From Pararhizobium qamdonense (GTDB taxonomy: Bacteria > Pseudomonadota > Alphaproteobacteria > Rhizobiales > Rhizobiaceae): a DNA stretch of 64,000 nucleotides. The notes under the pieces were generated by a model, which ran no database searches, was not told where the DNA came from, and saw nothing but the letters and a program-made list of their open reading frames with translations. The translations under genes were made by a program, and so were the position numbers. The stretch lies in contig NZ_CP119566.1 in NCBI RefSeq assembly GCF_029277445.1, forward strand, positions 2,048,001-2,112,000, given 5' to 3'. Shown one piece after another: positions 8,631 to 16,779 of the stretch (its first letter is position 1; each line of letters starts with the position of its first letter).

Positions 8631-10178
8631 ATGTCAGACTATTCAGATACCGATAAACACGAGGACATGAAGGTCCTCCATTCGATGGGCTATGCGCAGG
8701 AACTCGAACGGCGCATGAGCTCCTTCTCGAACTTTGCCGTTTCCTTCTCGATCATCTGCATTCTGTCGGGCGGCATCAACTCGCTTGCGCAGGCGACATC
8801 GGGGGCAGGCGGTGCCGCGATCGGCATCGGCTGGCCGCTCGGCTGCTTCGTTTCTCTCGTCTTTGCCGTCGGCATGGCGCAGATCAGCTCCGCCTATCCG
8901 ACCGCCGGCGGCCTCTATCACTGGGGCTCCATTTTGGGCAACCGTTTCACCGGCTGGGTCACCGCCTGGTTCAACCTGCTCGGTCTCGTTACGGTTCTCG
9001 GCGCCATCAATGTCGGCACCTATTACTTCTTCATGGGCTCGTTCGGCACACCCTATTTCGGCCTGGAAGACACGACGACCATCCGTATCCTGTTCCTGGT
9101 GGTCATTACCGGCGCGCAGGCGATCGTCAACCATATGGGCATCGGCCTGACGGCCAAGCTCACGGACTTTTCCGGCTATCTGATCTTTGCAACCGCGATC
9201 GCGCTGTCGGTCGTGTGCCTGGCTGCCGCTGACACCTACGAGTTCGGCCGCCTGTTCACCTTTTCCAACTATTCGGGCGAGGCCGGCGGCAATGTCTGGC
9301 CGGCAACATCCGGCACGTGGGTGTTCCTGCTTGGCCTGCTCCTGCCGATCTACACGATCACCGGCTACGATGCTTCCGCCCATACGTCGGAAGAAACCGT
9401 CAAGGCGGCAACCTCGGTTCCGCGCGGCATGATCTCGTCGGTTCTGTGGTCGGCTCTGTTCGGCTACATCATGCTGTGCAGCTTCGTTCTGCTGCTCCCC
9501 AGCATGGACGAGGCCGCCAAGCAGGGCTGGAACGTATTCTTCTGGGCGATGGACACGCAGGTCAATTCGACCGTGAAGGACATTCTCTACCTCGCCATCC
9601 TCGTTAGCCAATGGCTGTGCGGCCTGGCCACGGTGACGTCCGTATCGCGCATGATCTTCGCCTTCTCGCGGGATGGCGGTCTTCCGGCATCCAAGGCTCT
9701 GGCCAAGGTCAGCCCGACCTACCGCACCCCGGTTGCCGCAATCTGGACCGGCTCGATCCTCGCCGTTCTGTTCGTCTGGGGCTCGTCGCTGGTCACGATC
9801 GGCGAGACGCCGGTCTATACGATCGTCGTGTCCTGCACCGTCATCTTCCTGTTCTTCTCCTTCGCGATCCCCATTACGCTTGGCCTCTTTGCCTGGGGAA
9901 CGTCGAAATGGGACAAGATGGGTCCGTGGAACCTCGGCGAGGGCGTCTTCAAGCTGTTTGCCGTGCTGACGATCCTGGCGATGATCCTGATCTTCGTGCT
10001 CGGCGTCCAGCCTCCAAATACGCCGGCTCTTTATGTCACCGTCGGCTTCCTGATCCTGACCGGTATCGTCTGGTTCGGCTTTGAACGCCGCCGCTTCAAG
10101 GGCCCGCCGATCGGCGACGAAGTTGCGCGCCGTTCCGCTGAAATTGCAGCGGCCGAAAAGGCCGTTGGGCAGAAGTGA
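8631..10178 (+). CDS. APC-family amino acid/amine permease
   Basis: A 515-residue inner-membrane transporter with about 12 hydrophobic segments. The N-terminal part has FSNFAVSFSIICILSGGINS, typical of the amino acid/choline/GABA permease branch, and the glycine-rich helix followed by AQISSAYPTAGGLYHW. The ATG at 8631 follows AGGGGAT; upstream in-frame codons add an implausible 25 residues. It probably imports the amine or amino acid used by the next gene's ligase. A strong hairpin separates the two genes. Confidence 0.92.
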   Translation: MSDYSDTDKHEDMKVLHSMGYAQELERRMSSFSNFAVSFSIICILSGGINSLAQATSGAGGAAIGIGWPLGCFVSLVFAVGMAQISSAYPTAGGLYHWGSILGNRFTGWVTAWFNLLGLVTVLGAINVGTYYFFMGSFGTPYFGLEDTTTIRILFLVVITGAQAIVNHMGIGLTAKLTDFSGYLIFATAIALSVVCLAAADTYEFGRLFTFSNYSGEAGGNVWPATSGTWVFLLGLLLPIYTITGYDASAHTSEETVKAATSVPRGMISSVLWSALFGYIMLCSFVLLLPSMDEAAKQGWNVFFWAMDTQVNSTVKDILYLAILVSQWLCGLATVTSVSRMIFAFSRDGGLPASKALAKVSPTYRTPVAAIWTGSILAVLFVWGSSLVTIGETPVYTIVVSCTVIFLFFSFAIPITLGLFAWGTSKWDKMGPWNLGEGVFKLFAVLTILAMILIFVLGVQPPNTPALYVTVGFLILTGIVWFGFERRRFKGPPIGDEVARRSAEIAAAEKAVGQK

Positions 10179-10191
10179 TCCAATAAGACAA

Positions 10192-10221
10192 GGTGGAAGC
10201 CGCGTGTCTGCGGCTTCCACC
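10192..10221 (+). promoter_or_regulatory. Strong hairpin between permease and ligase genes
   Basis: Perfect 12-nt arms GGTGGAAGCCGC (10192-10203) and GCGGCTTCCACC (10210-10221) flank a 6-nt loop. No T-run follows, so full termination is unlikely; it may stabilise the permease message or set the expression ratio within the operon. Confidence 0.55.
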
Positions 10222-10280
10222 GGACGTCCACGAGACGCAGCCGGTAAGGCCGCGTTACGATCAAGCACGGGATTTTTGCA

Positions 10281-11651
10281 ATGAGCGCGAGCTATTCGTT
10301 TGAAGAGTTGAAGAAGGATGTCGCCGAGGGCCGCATCGATACGGTTCTGGCCTGCCAGGTCGATATGCAGGGACGGCTGATGGGAAAGCGTTTTCACGCG
10401 CAGTTCTTCGTCGATAGCGCCTGGGAGGAGACCCATAGCTGCAACTATCTTCTTGCGACCGATCTGGAGATGGAAACGGTCAACGGCTACAAATCGACAA
10501 GCTGGGAGAGCGGTTACGGCGACTATACGATGAAGCCGGATCTGACGACGCTTCGCCGCATTCCATGGCTCGAAGGCACGGCGCTGGTTCTCTGCGACAT
10601 GCTCGACCATCACACCCACAAGGAAGTGCCGCATTCGCCGCGCGCCATCCTGAAGCGCCAGATCGCCCGGCTGGAGGCCATGGGCCTCAAGGCCTATATG
10701 GCGACCGAGCTCGAATTCTTCCTGTTCGACCAGAGCTATGACACTGCCCGCGAAAGCGGCTATCGCAACCTTAAGCTCGCCAGCGGCTATAACGAGGATT
10801 ACCACATCTTCCAGACGACCAAGGAAGAAGATGTAATGCGGGCGATCCGCAACGGCCTGCAGGGGGCGGGCATTCCGGTTGAAAACTCCAAGGGCGAGGC
10901 CTCCGCCGGCCAGGAGGAAATCAACGTCCGCTATGCCGATGCGCTGACCATGGCCGACAGGCATGTGATCATCAAGAACGGCTGCAAGGAAATCGCCTGG
11001 AGCAAGGGCAAGGCGATCACCTTCCTGGCCAAGTGGAACTACAATGCCGCCGGTTCCTCCTCGCATATCCATCAGTCGCTCTGGAGCACGGATGGCAAGG
11101 TGCCGCAATTCTTCGACAAAAAAGCACAACACGGCATGTCGGAGACGATGCGCCATTACGTCGCCGGGCTTTTGACGCATGCGAGCGAGATCACCTATTT
11201 CCTTGCGCCCTACATCAATTCCTACAAGCGCTTCATGGCCGGCACCTTCGCGCCCACCAAGGCCGTCTGGTCAAAGGATAACCGCACGGCCGGATACCGC
11301 CTTTGCGGCGAAGGCACCAAGGCGATCCGCATCGAATGCCGCGTCGGCGGCTCCGATATCAATCCGTATCTCGCCATGGCAGCGCTGATTGCGGCGGGTA
11401 TTGCCGGGATCGAGGGCAAGATGGAACTGGAACCGGCTTTCGTCGGCGATGCCTATGGCGGCAAGGATATCCGCGAAATTCCCGCAACGCTGCGCGACGC
11501 CACGGCGGTGATGCGCAGCTCGACGATGCTGATCGACGCATTCGGCGAGGATGTCATCGAGCACTATACGCGGGCTGCTGAATGGGAGCAGGAAGAGTAC
11601 GACCGCCGCGTGACGGACTGGGAGGTGGCGAGGGGGTTCGAGCGGGCGTGA
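10281..11651 (+). CDS. Glutamine synthetase family ligase, probably gamma-glutamylamide synthetase (PuuA-like)
   Basis: A 456-residue ATP-dependent glutamate-amine ligase. Catalytic features of the fold are present: glutamates E143/E145 in ATELEFFLF, E212/E213 in AGQEEINVRY, the histidine motif SSSHIHQS near 260, NSYKRF at 313-318 and RIECRVGGSDINPY at 350-363. The segment equivalent to YEAPV of true glutamine synthetases reads TFAPT, so the ammonium-binding glutamate (Glu327 of E. coli GlnA) is Phe323. This is typical of PuuA-type enzymes that glutamylate polyamines, alkylamines or ethanolamine. Neighbouring permease, FGase-like hydrolase, aldehyde dehydrogenase and FAD oxidase fit such a pathway. 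The substrate is unknown. Confidence 0.88.
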   Translation: MSASYSFEELKKDVAEGRIDTVLACQVDMQGRLMGKRFHAQFFVDSAWEETHSCNYLLATDLEMETVNGYKSTSWESGYGDYTMKPDLTTLRRIPWLEGTALVLCDMLDHHTHKEVPHSPRAILKRQIARLEAMGLKAYMATELEFFLFDQSYDTARESGYRNLKLASGYNEDYHIFQTTKEEDVMRAIRNGLQGAGIPVENSKGEASAGQEEINVRYADALTMADRHVIIKNGCKEIAWSKGKAITFLAKWNYNAAGSSSHIHQSLWSTDGKVPQFFDKKAQHGMSETMRHYVAGLLTHASEITYFLAPYINSYKRFMAGTFAPTKAVWSKDNRTAGYRLCGEGTKAIRIECRVGGSDINPYLAMAALIAAGIAGIEGKMELEPAFVGDAYGGKDIREIPATLRDATAVMRSSTMLIDAFGEDVIEHYTRAAEWEQEEYDRRVTDWEVARGFERA

Positions 11652-11656
11652 GATTA

Positions 11657-11709
11657 TCGCAACATGTTGCGAATATTGACCGCGTTGCGACAGTATGAGA
11701 TGGTCATAC
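11657..11709. promoter_or_regulatory. Palindromic operators upstream of the XRE/PIN module
   Basis: The 77-nt gap before the XRE gene contains a perfect 16-nt palindrome, TCGCAACATGTTGCGA (11657-11672), a partial repeat of its half (GTTGCGA, 11684-11690), and a second dyad GTATGA (11693-11698) / TCATAC (11704-11709). Such palindromes are the usual binding sites of autoregulating XRE antitoxins. A ribosome site (GGAGGG) follows at 11717-11722. Confidence 0.6.
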
Positions 11710-11728
11710 CCTTTCCGGAGGGCTTAAA

Positions 11729-12199
11729 ATGACCCCAATAGATACTGCGTGGTTTCACCGTCAACTCGATATTCGCAACCAGTCGGTACGCGGACTAGCC
11801 CGGTTTCTGAGGGTCGATCCAAGTGCTGTTTCGCGCATGTTGAAAGGCGAACGCAAGATGAGCGCTGAGGAGCAGGATAACGTGGCGGCTTTCTTTGGTG
11901 TGAGTATCGAAGAGGTTGCCGCGCGCCGCCGGGGTGAGGCTCCCGGGTTCTCCGAAACGAAACAGGAGCCGTATCTGGCGGCGGATGCTGCACGCAAAGA
12001 TGAGCCGGCCATGAAAATGTTTACGCAAGCGGATGTCATCTACAAGGATGGCAAACGTTGGATGGAAGCGCCAGACGGGCGATTATTGGAGCTTCATCCT
12101 GCTTTCGGGTGCATGGCGGGAACTATGACCATACCGGACGATCTGGATTTGACCGCGCCGATCGATGTCGAGTGGAGCGACAAGCTTTATAATGAATGA
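11729..12199 (+). CDS. XRE-family DNA-binding protein, probable antitoxin
   Basis: A 156-residue protein with an N-terminal Cro/cI-type helix-turn-helix (about residues 12-62, including SVRGLARFLRVDPSAVSRML). A linker to about residue 95 leads to a C-terminal region (about 96-156) that ends in an acidic tail, DLDLTAPIDVEWSDKLYNE. Its stop overlaps the PIN-toxin start by eight bases (ATGAATGA), a coupling typical of toxin-antitoxin pairs, and palindromes precede it. It probably binds the toxin through the C-terminus and represses the operon. Most VapC-type toxins pair with AbrB, RHH or Phd antitoxins, so an XRE partner is less usual. Confidence 0.8.
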   Translation: MTPIDTAWFHRQLDIRNQSVRGLARFLRVDPSAVSRMLKGERKMSAEEQDNVAAFFGVSIEEVAARRRGEAPGFSETKQEPYLAADAARKDEPAMKMFTQADVIYKDGKRWMEAPDGRLLELHPAFGCMAGTMTIPDDLDLTAPIDVEWSDKLYNE

Positions 12200-12608
12200 C
12201 AGGCTTCTTCTTGATACCTGCGCGATGATCTGGATGGCAACGCGCAGACAGATGTCGCAGGCGGCAATGGAAGCCTTCGAGACCTTGTCGACCAATGGCG
12301 GTGTGCTGTGTGTTTCTGCCATGTCTGCCTGGGAGATAGGAATGTTGATATCGCGCGGCAGACTGTCGGCCTCCAAGGATGCGTTGCCGTGGTTCGAAGA
12401 TTTCGTGACCTCCGGCAACCTGGTCGTTCATGCGGCCACACCCGCTGTCTTGATCGCCGCCGCTTATCTTCCCGAACCGTTACACCGGGACCCCATGGAT
12501 CGAATTCTCATTGCGACAGCACGGGAACACGATCTGACCATCATTACACGCGACCGTCCCATTCTGGACTATGGTGCGGCCGGACACGTCAGGACGCTCG
12601 CTTGTTGA
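12192..12608 (+). CDS. PIN-domain ribonuclease toxin (VapC-like)
   Basis: A 138-residue PIN-domain protein. The acidic metal-binding residues are visible: Asp8 in LLLDTC, Glu48 in SAWEIG, Asp103 in HRDPMDRILIA and Asp121 in IITRDRP. Known VapC toxins cut tRNA or rRNA to stop translation; the target of this one is unknown. The ATG at 12192 overlaps the antitoxin gene by eight bases. The pair lies in the same direction inside the amine-catabolic operon; the downstream aldehyde dehydrogenase starts 19 nt after it. Confidence 0.85.
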   Translation: MNDRLLLDTCAMIWMATRRQMSQAAMEAFETLSTNGGVLCVSAMSAWEIGMLISRGRLSASKDALPWFEDFVTSGNLVVHAATPAVLIAAAYLPEPLHRDPMDRILIATAREHDLTIITRDRPILDYGAAGHVRTLAC

Positions 12609-12627
12609 GCCTTTGGAGTTTGAATTC

Positions 12628-14007
12628 ATGACCATGATCCAATGCATTTCCCCGGTGAACGGGGAGGTTTATGCCGAGCGCCCGGTGGTGGATGCCGCTG
12701 TTGCTTCGGCGGCGGTTGCGCGTGCGCGTGCGGCGCAGAAGAGCTGGGCCAGGCGGCCCATCGAGGACCGCGTCAAGCTGGTGCTTGCGGGCGTTGCGCG
12801 GCTCAACGAGATGGTGGACGAGGTCGTGCCGGAGCTTGCCTGGCAGATGGGGCGTCCGATCCGCTACGGCGGCGAGTTCCGTGGCTTCAACGAGCGCTCC
12901 AACTATGTGGCGGCGATTGCGGCCGACGCGCTGGCGCCGATCATTGTCGAGGACAGCGCCAGTTTCGAGCGCCGGATCGAGCGCGTCGCCCATGGCGTCG
13001 TCTTCGTCATCGCGCCCTGGAACTATCCCTACATGACGGCGATCAACACGGTCGCCCCCGCACTGATGGCGGGGAATACCGTGATCATCAAGCATGCGAG
13101 CCAGACCATCCTGGTCGGGGAGCGCATGGTGCGTGCGTTTGTCGAGGCGGGCATTCCCGAAGACGTGTTCCAGAACATCTTCCTCGACCACGCGACGACA
13201 TCGCAACTCATCGCGGCCAAGAGCTTCGATTTCGTCAATTTCACCGGTTCGGTCGAAGGCGGCCGGTCGATCGAGCGGGCGGCCGCCGGAACCTTCACCG
13301 GTCTTGGCCTCGAACTCGGCGGCAAGGATCCGGGCTACGTCATGGAAGATGCCGATCTGGATGCGGCCGTCGAGACGCTGATGGACGGCGCGATGTTCAA
13401 TTCCGGGCAGTGCTGCTGCGGCATCGAGCGCATCTATGTCAACGAAAACCTCTATGACGATTTCGTCGAGAAAGCCGTCGCGTTCGCATCGGCCTACAAG
13501 CTCGGCAACCCGCTGGAACAGGAAACCTCGCTGGGGCCGATGGCGCACAAGCGGTTTGCCGCCGAAGTGCGGGCACAAACCGCTGAAGCGGTCGCCAAGG
13601 GCGCCAAGGCGCTGGTCGATCCGAAGCTGTTCCCGCAGGATGACGGCGGCGCCTATCTTGCGCCGCAGGTTCTGGTCGATGTCGATCACTCGATGAAGGT
13701 GATGACGGAAGAGAGCTTTGGCCCGGTCGTCGGCATCATGAAGGTGAAGAACGATGCGGAAGCGCTGGCCTTGATGAATGATTGCAAATACGGCCTCACC
13801 ACATCGCTCTGGACCAGGGACGCCGAGCGCGCCGCCCGTATCGGCAATGATCTCGAAACCGGCACCGTGTTCATGAACCGCGCCGACTATCTCGATCCGG
13901 CTTTGTGCTGGACCGGCGTCAAGGAAACCGGCCGCGGCGGCTCGCTCTCGGTCATCGGTTTCCAGAACCTGACCCGCCCGAAATCCTACCATCTGAAGAA
14001 AGCCTGA
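12628..14007 (+). CDS. NAD(P)+-dependent aldehyde dehydrogenase
   Basis: A 459-residue enzyme oxidising an aldehyde to the acid. Visible catalytic parts are Asn132 in PWNYP, the nucleotide-binding IIKHAS near 153, the glutamate in LELGGKDP (Glu229) and the nucleophilic cysteine in NSGQCCCGIER (Cys263 by the GQxC pattern). Three cysteines in a row at the nucleophile are notable. The ATG at 12628 has GGAG nine bases upstream. It is followed 4 nt later by an iron alcohol dehydrogenase gene. It may act as a PuuC-like step on a gamma-glutamyl aldehyde; the true substrate is unproven. Confidence 0.92.
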   Translation: MTMIQCISPVNGEVYAERPVVDAAVASAAVARARAAQKSWARRPIEDRVKLVLAGVARLNEMVDEVVPELAWQMGRPIRYGGEFRGFNERSNYVAAIAADALAPIIVEDSASFERRIERVAHGVVFVIAPWNYPYMTAINTVAPALMAGNTVIIKHASQTILVGERMVRAFVEAGIPEDVFQNIFLDHATTSQLIAAKSFDFVNFTGSVEGGRSIERAAAGTFTGLGLELGGKDPGYVMEDADLDAAVETLMDGAMFNSGQCCCGIERIYVNENLYDDFVEKAVAFASAYKLGNPLEQETSLGPMAHKRFAAEVRAQTAEAVAKGAKALVDPKLFPQDDGGAYLAPQVLVDVDHSMKVMTEESFGPVVGIMKVKNDAEALALMNDCKYGLTTSLWTRDAERAARIGNDLETGTVFMNRADYLDPALCWTGVKETGRGGSLSVIGFQNLTRPKSYHLKKA

Positions 14008-14011
14008 TACG

Positions 14012-15157
14012 ATGACCATCACTGCCAACTGGAGCTACCCGACATCCATCAAGTTCGGCGCAGGCCGGATCAAGGAGCTTGCCGATCATTGCAAGGCGCT
14101 CGGCATCAAGAAGCCGCTTTTGATCACTGACCGGGGCCTTGCGCCCATGCCGATCACGCAGAATGCGCTCGATATTCTGGAGGCGGCCGGTCTTGGCCGC
14201 GCGCTGTTTGCCGATGTCGACAGCAATCCGACCGACGTCAATCTCGATGCCGGCGTGAAAGCCTTCAAGGCAGGCGGCCATGATGGCGTCATCGCTTTCG
14301 GCGGCGGCTCGGGCCTTGATCTGGGCAAGTGCGTCGCCTTCATGGCCGGGCAGAGCCGCCCGGTCTGGGATTTCGAGGATGTCGGCGACTGGTGGACCCG
14401 CGCGAGCGTCGAGGGCATCGCGCCGATCATCGCTGTTCCGACCACCGCCGGCACCGGTTCGGAAGTCGGCCGCGCCTCAGTCATCACCAATTCGCAGACC
14501 CATACCAAAAAGGTGATCTTCCATCCGAAATTCCTGCCTGCGGTGACCATCTGCGATCCGGAGCTGACGGTGGGCATGCCGAAGATCATCACGGCCGGAA
14601 CCGGCATGGATGCCTTTGCCCATTGCCTGGAAGCCTATTCTTCGCCGTTCTACCATCCGATGTCGGCCGGTATCGCGCTCGAAGGCTTGCGTCTCGTCAA
14701 GGACTACCTGCCGCGCGCCTACAAGGACGGCACGGATATCGAAGCGCGGGCAAACATGATGTCGGCTGCGGCCATGGGCGCGGTTGCCTTCCAGAAGGGG
14801 CTTGGCGCCATCCACTCGCTGTCGCATCCGGTCGGCGCCATCTACAACACCCATCACGGCATGACCAATGCCGTCGTCATGCCGCCGGTGCTGCGCTTCA
14901 ACCGGCCGGCGATCGAGCAGAAGATCGCTCTGGCCGCCGCCTATCTCGGCATTTCCGGCGGCTTTGACGGCTTCTACGACTATGTGCTGCAGCTTCGCGA
15001 AGAACTCGGCGTTCCCGACAAGCTTTCGGCGCTGGGCGTCGGCACGGACCGTATCGACGAAATGGCCGCAATGGCGATCGTCGATCCGACCGCCGGTGGC
15101 AATCCGGTGGAGCTGACGCTCGAGGCCGCCAAGCTGCTGTTCCGCGACAGTATCTGA
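14012..15157 (+). CDS. Iron-containing alcohol dehydrogenase
   Basis: A 381-residue group-III alcohol dehydrogenase. GGGSGLDLGK near residue 91 binds NAD(P); metal ligands lie in GTGMDAFAHCLEAY (Asp and His, about 197-210) and in HSLSHPVGAIYNTHHGMTNA (two His, about 268-287). It starts 4 nt after the aldehyde dehydrogenase, so the two are co-translated and may act in sequence, alcohol to aldehyde to acid. This suggests the cluster's substrate carries or yields an alcohol, for example an amino alcohol; that is inference. It is the last rightward gene of the operon. Confidence 0.92.
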   Translation: MTITANWSYPTSIKFGAGRIKELADHCKALGIKKPLLITDRGLAPMPITQNALDILEAAGLGRALFADVDSNPTDVNLDAGVKAFKAGGHDGVIAFGGGSGLDLGKCVAFMAGQSRPVWDFEDVGDWWTRASVEGIAPIIAVPTTAGTGSEVGRASVITNSQTHTKKVIFHPKFLPAVTICDPELTVGMPKIITAGTGMDAFAHCLEAYSSPFYHPMSAGIALEGLRLVKDYLPRAYKDGTDIEARANMMSAAAMGAVAFQKGLGAIHSLSHPVGAIYNTHHGMTNAVVMPPVLRFNRPAIEQKIALAAAYLGISGGFDGFYDYVLQLREELGVPDKLSALGVGTDRIDEMAAMAIVDPTAGGNPVELTLEAAKLLFRDSI

Positions 15158-15226
15158 GGTTCACTTTCGGCTGTGTTGATATCCGGCATTGCGCCGGTAA
15201 TTTGACATTATGCGATTGCCAAACTC

Positions 15227-15346
15227 TCCGTCATTCCTGTGCCCGTCACAGGAATCCGGCCAGCTCAAGTCCTTGAGCTGAAAGAGTCTTTTGACCCGAC
15301 GGACGTCGGGTCACTGGATCCCCGCCACAGGGGCGAGGATGACGGA
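15227..15346. repeat. Rhizobial-type palindromic intergenic repeat
   Basis: The ends form a long imperfect inverted repeat: CTCCGTCATTCCTGTG at the left and, in reverse complement, CTCCGTCATCCTCGCC at the right, both continuing to GGATCC-like sequence. An inner arm pair (GTCCTTGAGCTGAAAG region; GACCCGACGGACGTCGGGTC) is also self-complementary. Elements starting GTCATTCCTGTG are familiar as dispersed palindromic repeats in rhizobial genomes. No second copy was seen in this window. Confidence 0.6.
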
Positions 15347-15399
15347 GAATGGGTATCGCCCTCGCCAAAAAATCTTGTTCACGGGTATCCGCAGCCTGA

Positions 15400-15429
15400 G
15401 TCCGGAAAACCATGGTTTTCCGGGCTTTT
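15400..15429 (+). terminator. Terminator after the alcohol dehydrogenase operon
   Basis: The arms GTCCGGAAAACC (15400-15411) and GGTTTTCCGGGC (15414-15425) pair over 12 positions with one G-T wobble, followed by TTTTC. It lies 12 nt before the stop of the convergent FAD-oxidase gene, so it ends the rightward transcript. Confidence 0.6.
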
Positions 15430-15441
15430 CATTATCCCAGA

Positions 15442-16731
15442 TCAAAACCGGCGATCGATGAAATGCTTGGCTTGCGCGCCGGCGTGATAGAAGGCCGATT
15501 TGAGGCTGCGCAGGGGGTCTGGGGTAATGGGGCTCTCGGCAAGCGGAAGCGCGTTTGGGTGACCCATGACGTGGTTTGCGAGCGCGCGGCCGAAGACCGT
15601 GCCGGGGGCAATGCCGCGGCCATTATAGCCGCTGACCGAGACGACATTGTCGGCCATCGCGTGCATCTGCGGCAGGTTGTTGGTGGTCATGCCGATGCGG
15701 CCGTCCCACCAGTATTCGAAGCGGAAATCGCCAAGTGCGGGAAACAGCTTGCGCAGCGAGCGCGCGGCAAAGGCGCGGTGCGTGCCTTCTGCGAGCGCAT
15801 CCAGGCGGCCGACGCTGCCGAAGATCAGGCGGTTCTGCTGGTCCATCCGGAACGAAGTCATGACCAGCCCCGTGTCCCAGCAGCCCTGGCGTTCCGGTAG
15901 GATGGTGCGGGCGATATTGTCGGAGAGCGGGTTCGTGGCGAACTGGAAATAGGGCAGGATCGTCAGTTCCTGGGTATAGGACGTCCAGGGCGTCTGGCTC
16001 AGCATGTCGCCATAGGCGTTGGTCGCGACGATGACCGATTTGGCGGTGATGGTGCCGTTTCCGGTCGTCAGCTTCCACAGATCGCCCACGCGTTCGGCGG
16101 AGCGCAGCGGCGTTTCGGTGTAGATCTGCGCGCCGGCGGCAAGGGCCGCGCTCGCAAGGCCGCGGGCATAGGCCAATGGCTGGATCGTCCCCGCGCGCCG
16201 GTCGAGCAGGGCGCCGGCAAAGCCTTCCGCGCCTGTCAGCACCGTGGCGCGATCGGCATCGACCACCTCGACGGGCGCACCAAAGGTCTTCCACTGGCGC
16301 TCGCGGTCCTGAATATCCTTCAAGCCCTCGGGGCCGACGGCCAGATGCAGCGTGCCGTTGCGCACCGCCTCACAAGCGATCGCATGTTTTTCGACCAGCT
16401 CATAAACCAGCGACGGACCATCGCCCAGTTCGGTCAGCAGCCGTGTCCCGGTCTCGACGCCGAGCGTTGCGATGAGGTCTTCGGGCTTTGTCCACATGCC
16501 GGCATTGACGAGGCCGACATTGCGGCCGGAGCCGCCAAAGCCGATCATCTTCGCCTCGGCGATGGCGACGCTGACGCCTTTTTCGGCAAGATGCAGGGCG
16601 GCTGAAAGACCGGTGAAGCCGCCGCCGATGACGGCGACATTAACGGTGATATCGTTTGTGAGCGGCCCGGTTTTGGGAGGAGCGGGTGCCGTGGCATGCC
16701 AGAGGTTGGGAAGAGTACGTTCGGCGGCCAT
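15442..16731 (-). CDS. FAD-dependent amine oxidoreductase, DAO superfamily (PuuB-like)
   Basis: A 429-residue flavoprotein. The dinucleotide-binding motif VAVIGGGFTGLSAALHLAE is at about 33-51, and GFGGSGRNVGLVNAG near 61 is typical of gamma-glutamylputrescine oxidase-like proteins. The C-terminal FAD-contact motif VSVSGYNGRGIAPGT lies near 380. Related enzymes oxidise gamma-glutamyl amines to aldehydes with release of ammonia and hydrogen peroxide. The ATG at 16731 follows AAGGA by eight bases. It faces the ligase/dehydrogenase operon and completes a Puu-like enzyme set (ligase, oxidase, aldehyde dehydrogenase, hydrolase). A strong dyad just upstream may be its operator. Confidence 0.88.
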   Translation of the reverse strand: MAAERTLPNLWHATAPAPPKTGPLTNDITVNVAVIGGGFTGLSAALHLAEKGVSVAIAEAKMIGFGGSGRNVGLVNAGMWTKPEDLIATLGVETGTRLLTELGDGPSLVYELVEKHAIACEAVRNGTLHLAVGPEGLKDIQDRERQWKTFGAPVEVVDADRATVLTGAEGFAGALLDRRAGTIQPLAYARGLASAALAAGAQIYTETPLRSAERVGDLWKLTTGNGTITAKSVIVATNAYGDMLSQTPWTSYTQELTILPYFQFATNPLSDNIARTILPERQGCWDTGLVMTSFRMDQQNRLIFGSVGRLDALAEGTHRAFAARSLRKLFPALGDFRFEYWWDGRIGMTTNNLPQMHAMADNVVSVSGYNGRGIAPGTVFGRALANHVMGHPNALPLAESPITPDPLRSLKSAFYHAGAQAKHFIDRRF

Positions 16732-16745
16732 TACGGCATTCCTTG

Positions 16746-16779
16746 TCTGTCGGAATTGATGGTTCGGTATTCCGACAGA
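16746..16779. promoter_or_regulatory. Long perfect dyad upstream of the FAD oxidase gene
   Basis: Perfect 11-nt arms TCTGTCGGAAT (16746-16756) and ATTCCGACAGA (16769-16779) are separated by 12 nt. It ends 14 nt upstream of the start codon and abuts the ribosome site, so a bound repressor would block expression, or the RNA hairpin could sequester the ribosome site. No regulator gene is adjacent. Confidence 0.6.

Noticed and set aside
8643..11180. 845-codon open frame on the minus strand
   Set aside because: It lies antisense to the permease and ligase genes. Its product is His/Arg/Asp/Gly-rich low-complexity sequence without motifs, as expected for the mirror of GC-rich codons.
12589..14028. 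Long minus-strand frame opposite the aldehyde dehydrogenase gene
   Set aside because: The plus strand has all catalytic motifs of aldehyde dehydrogenase; the antisense product has none.
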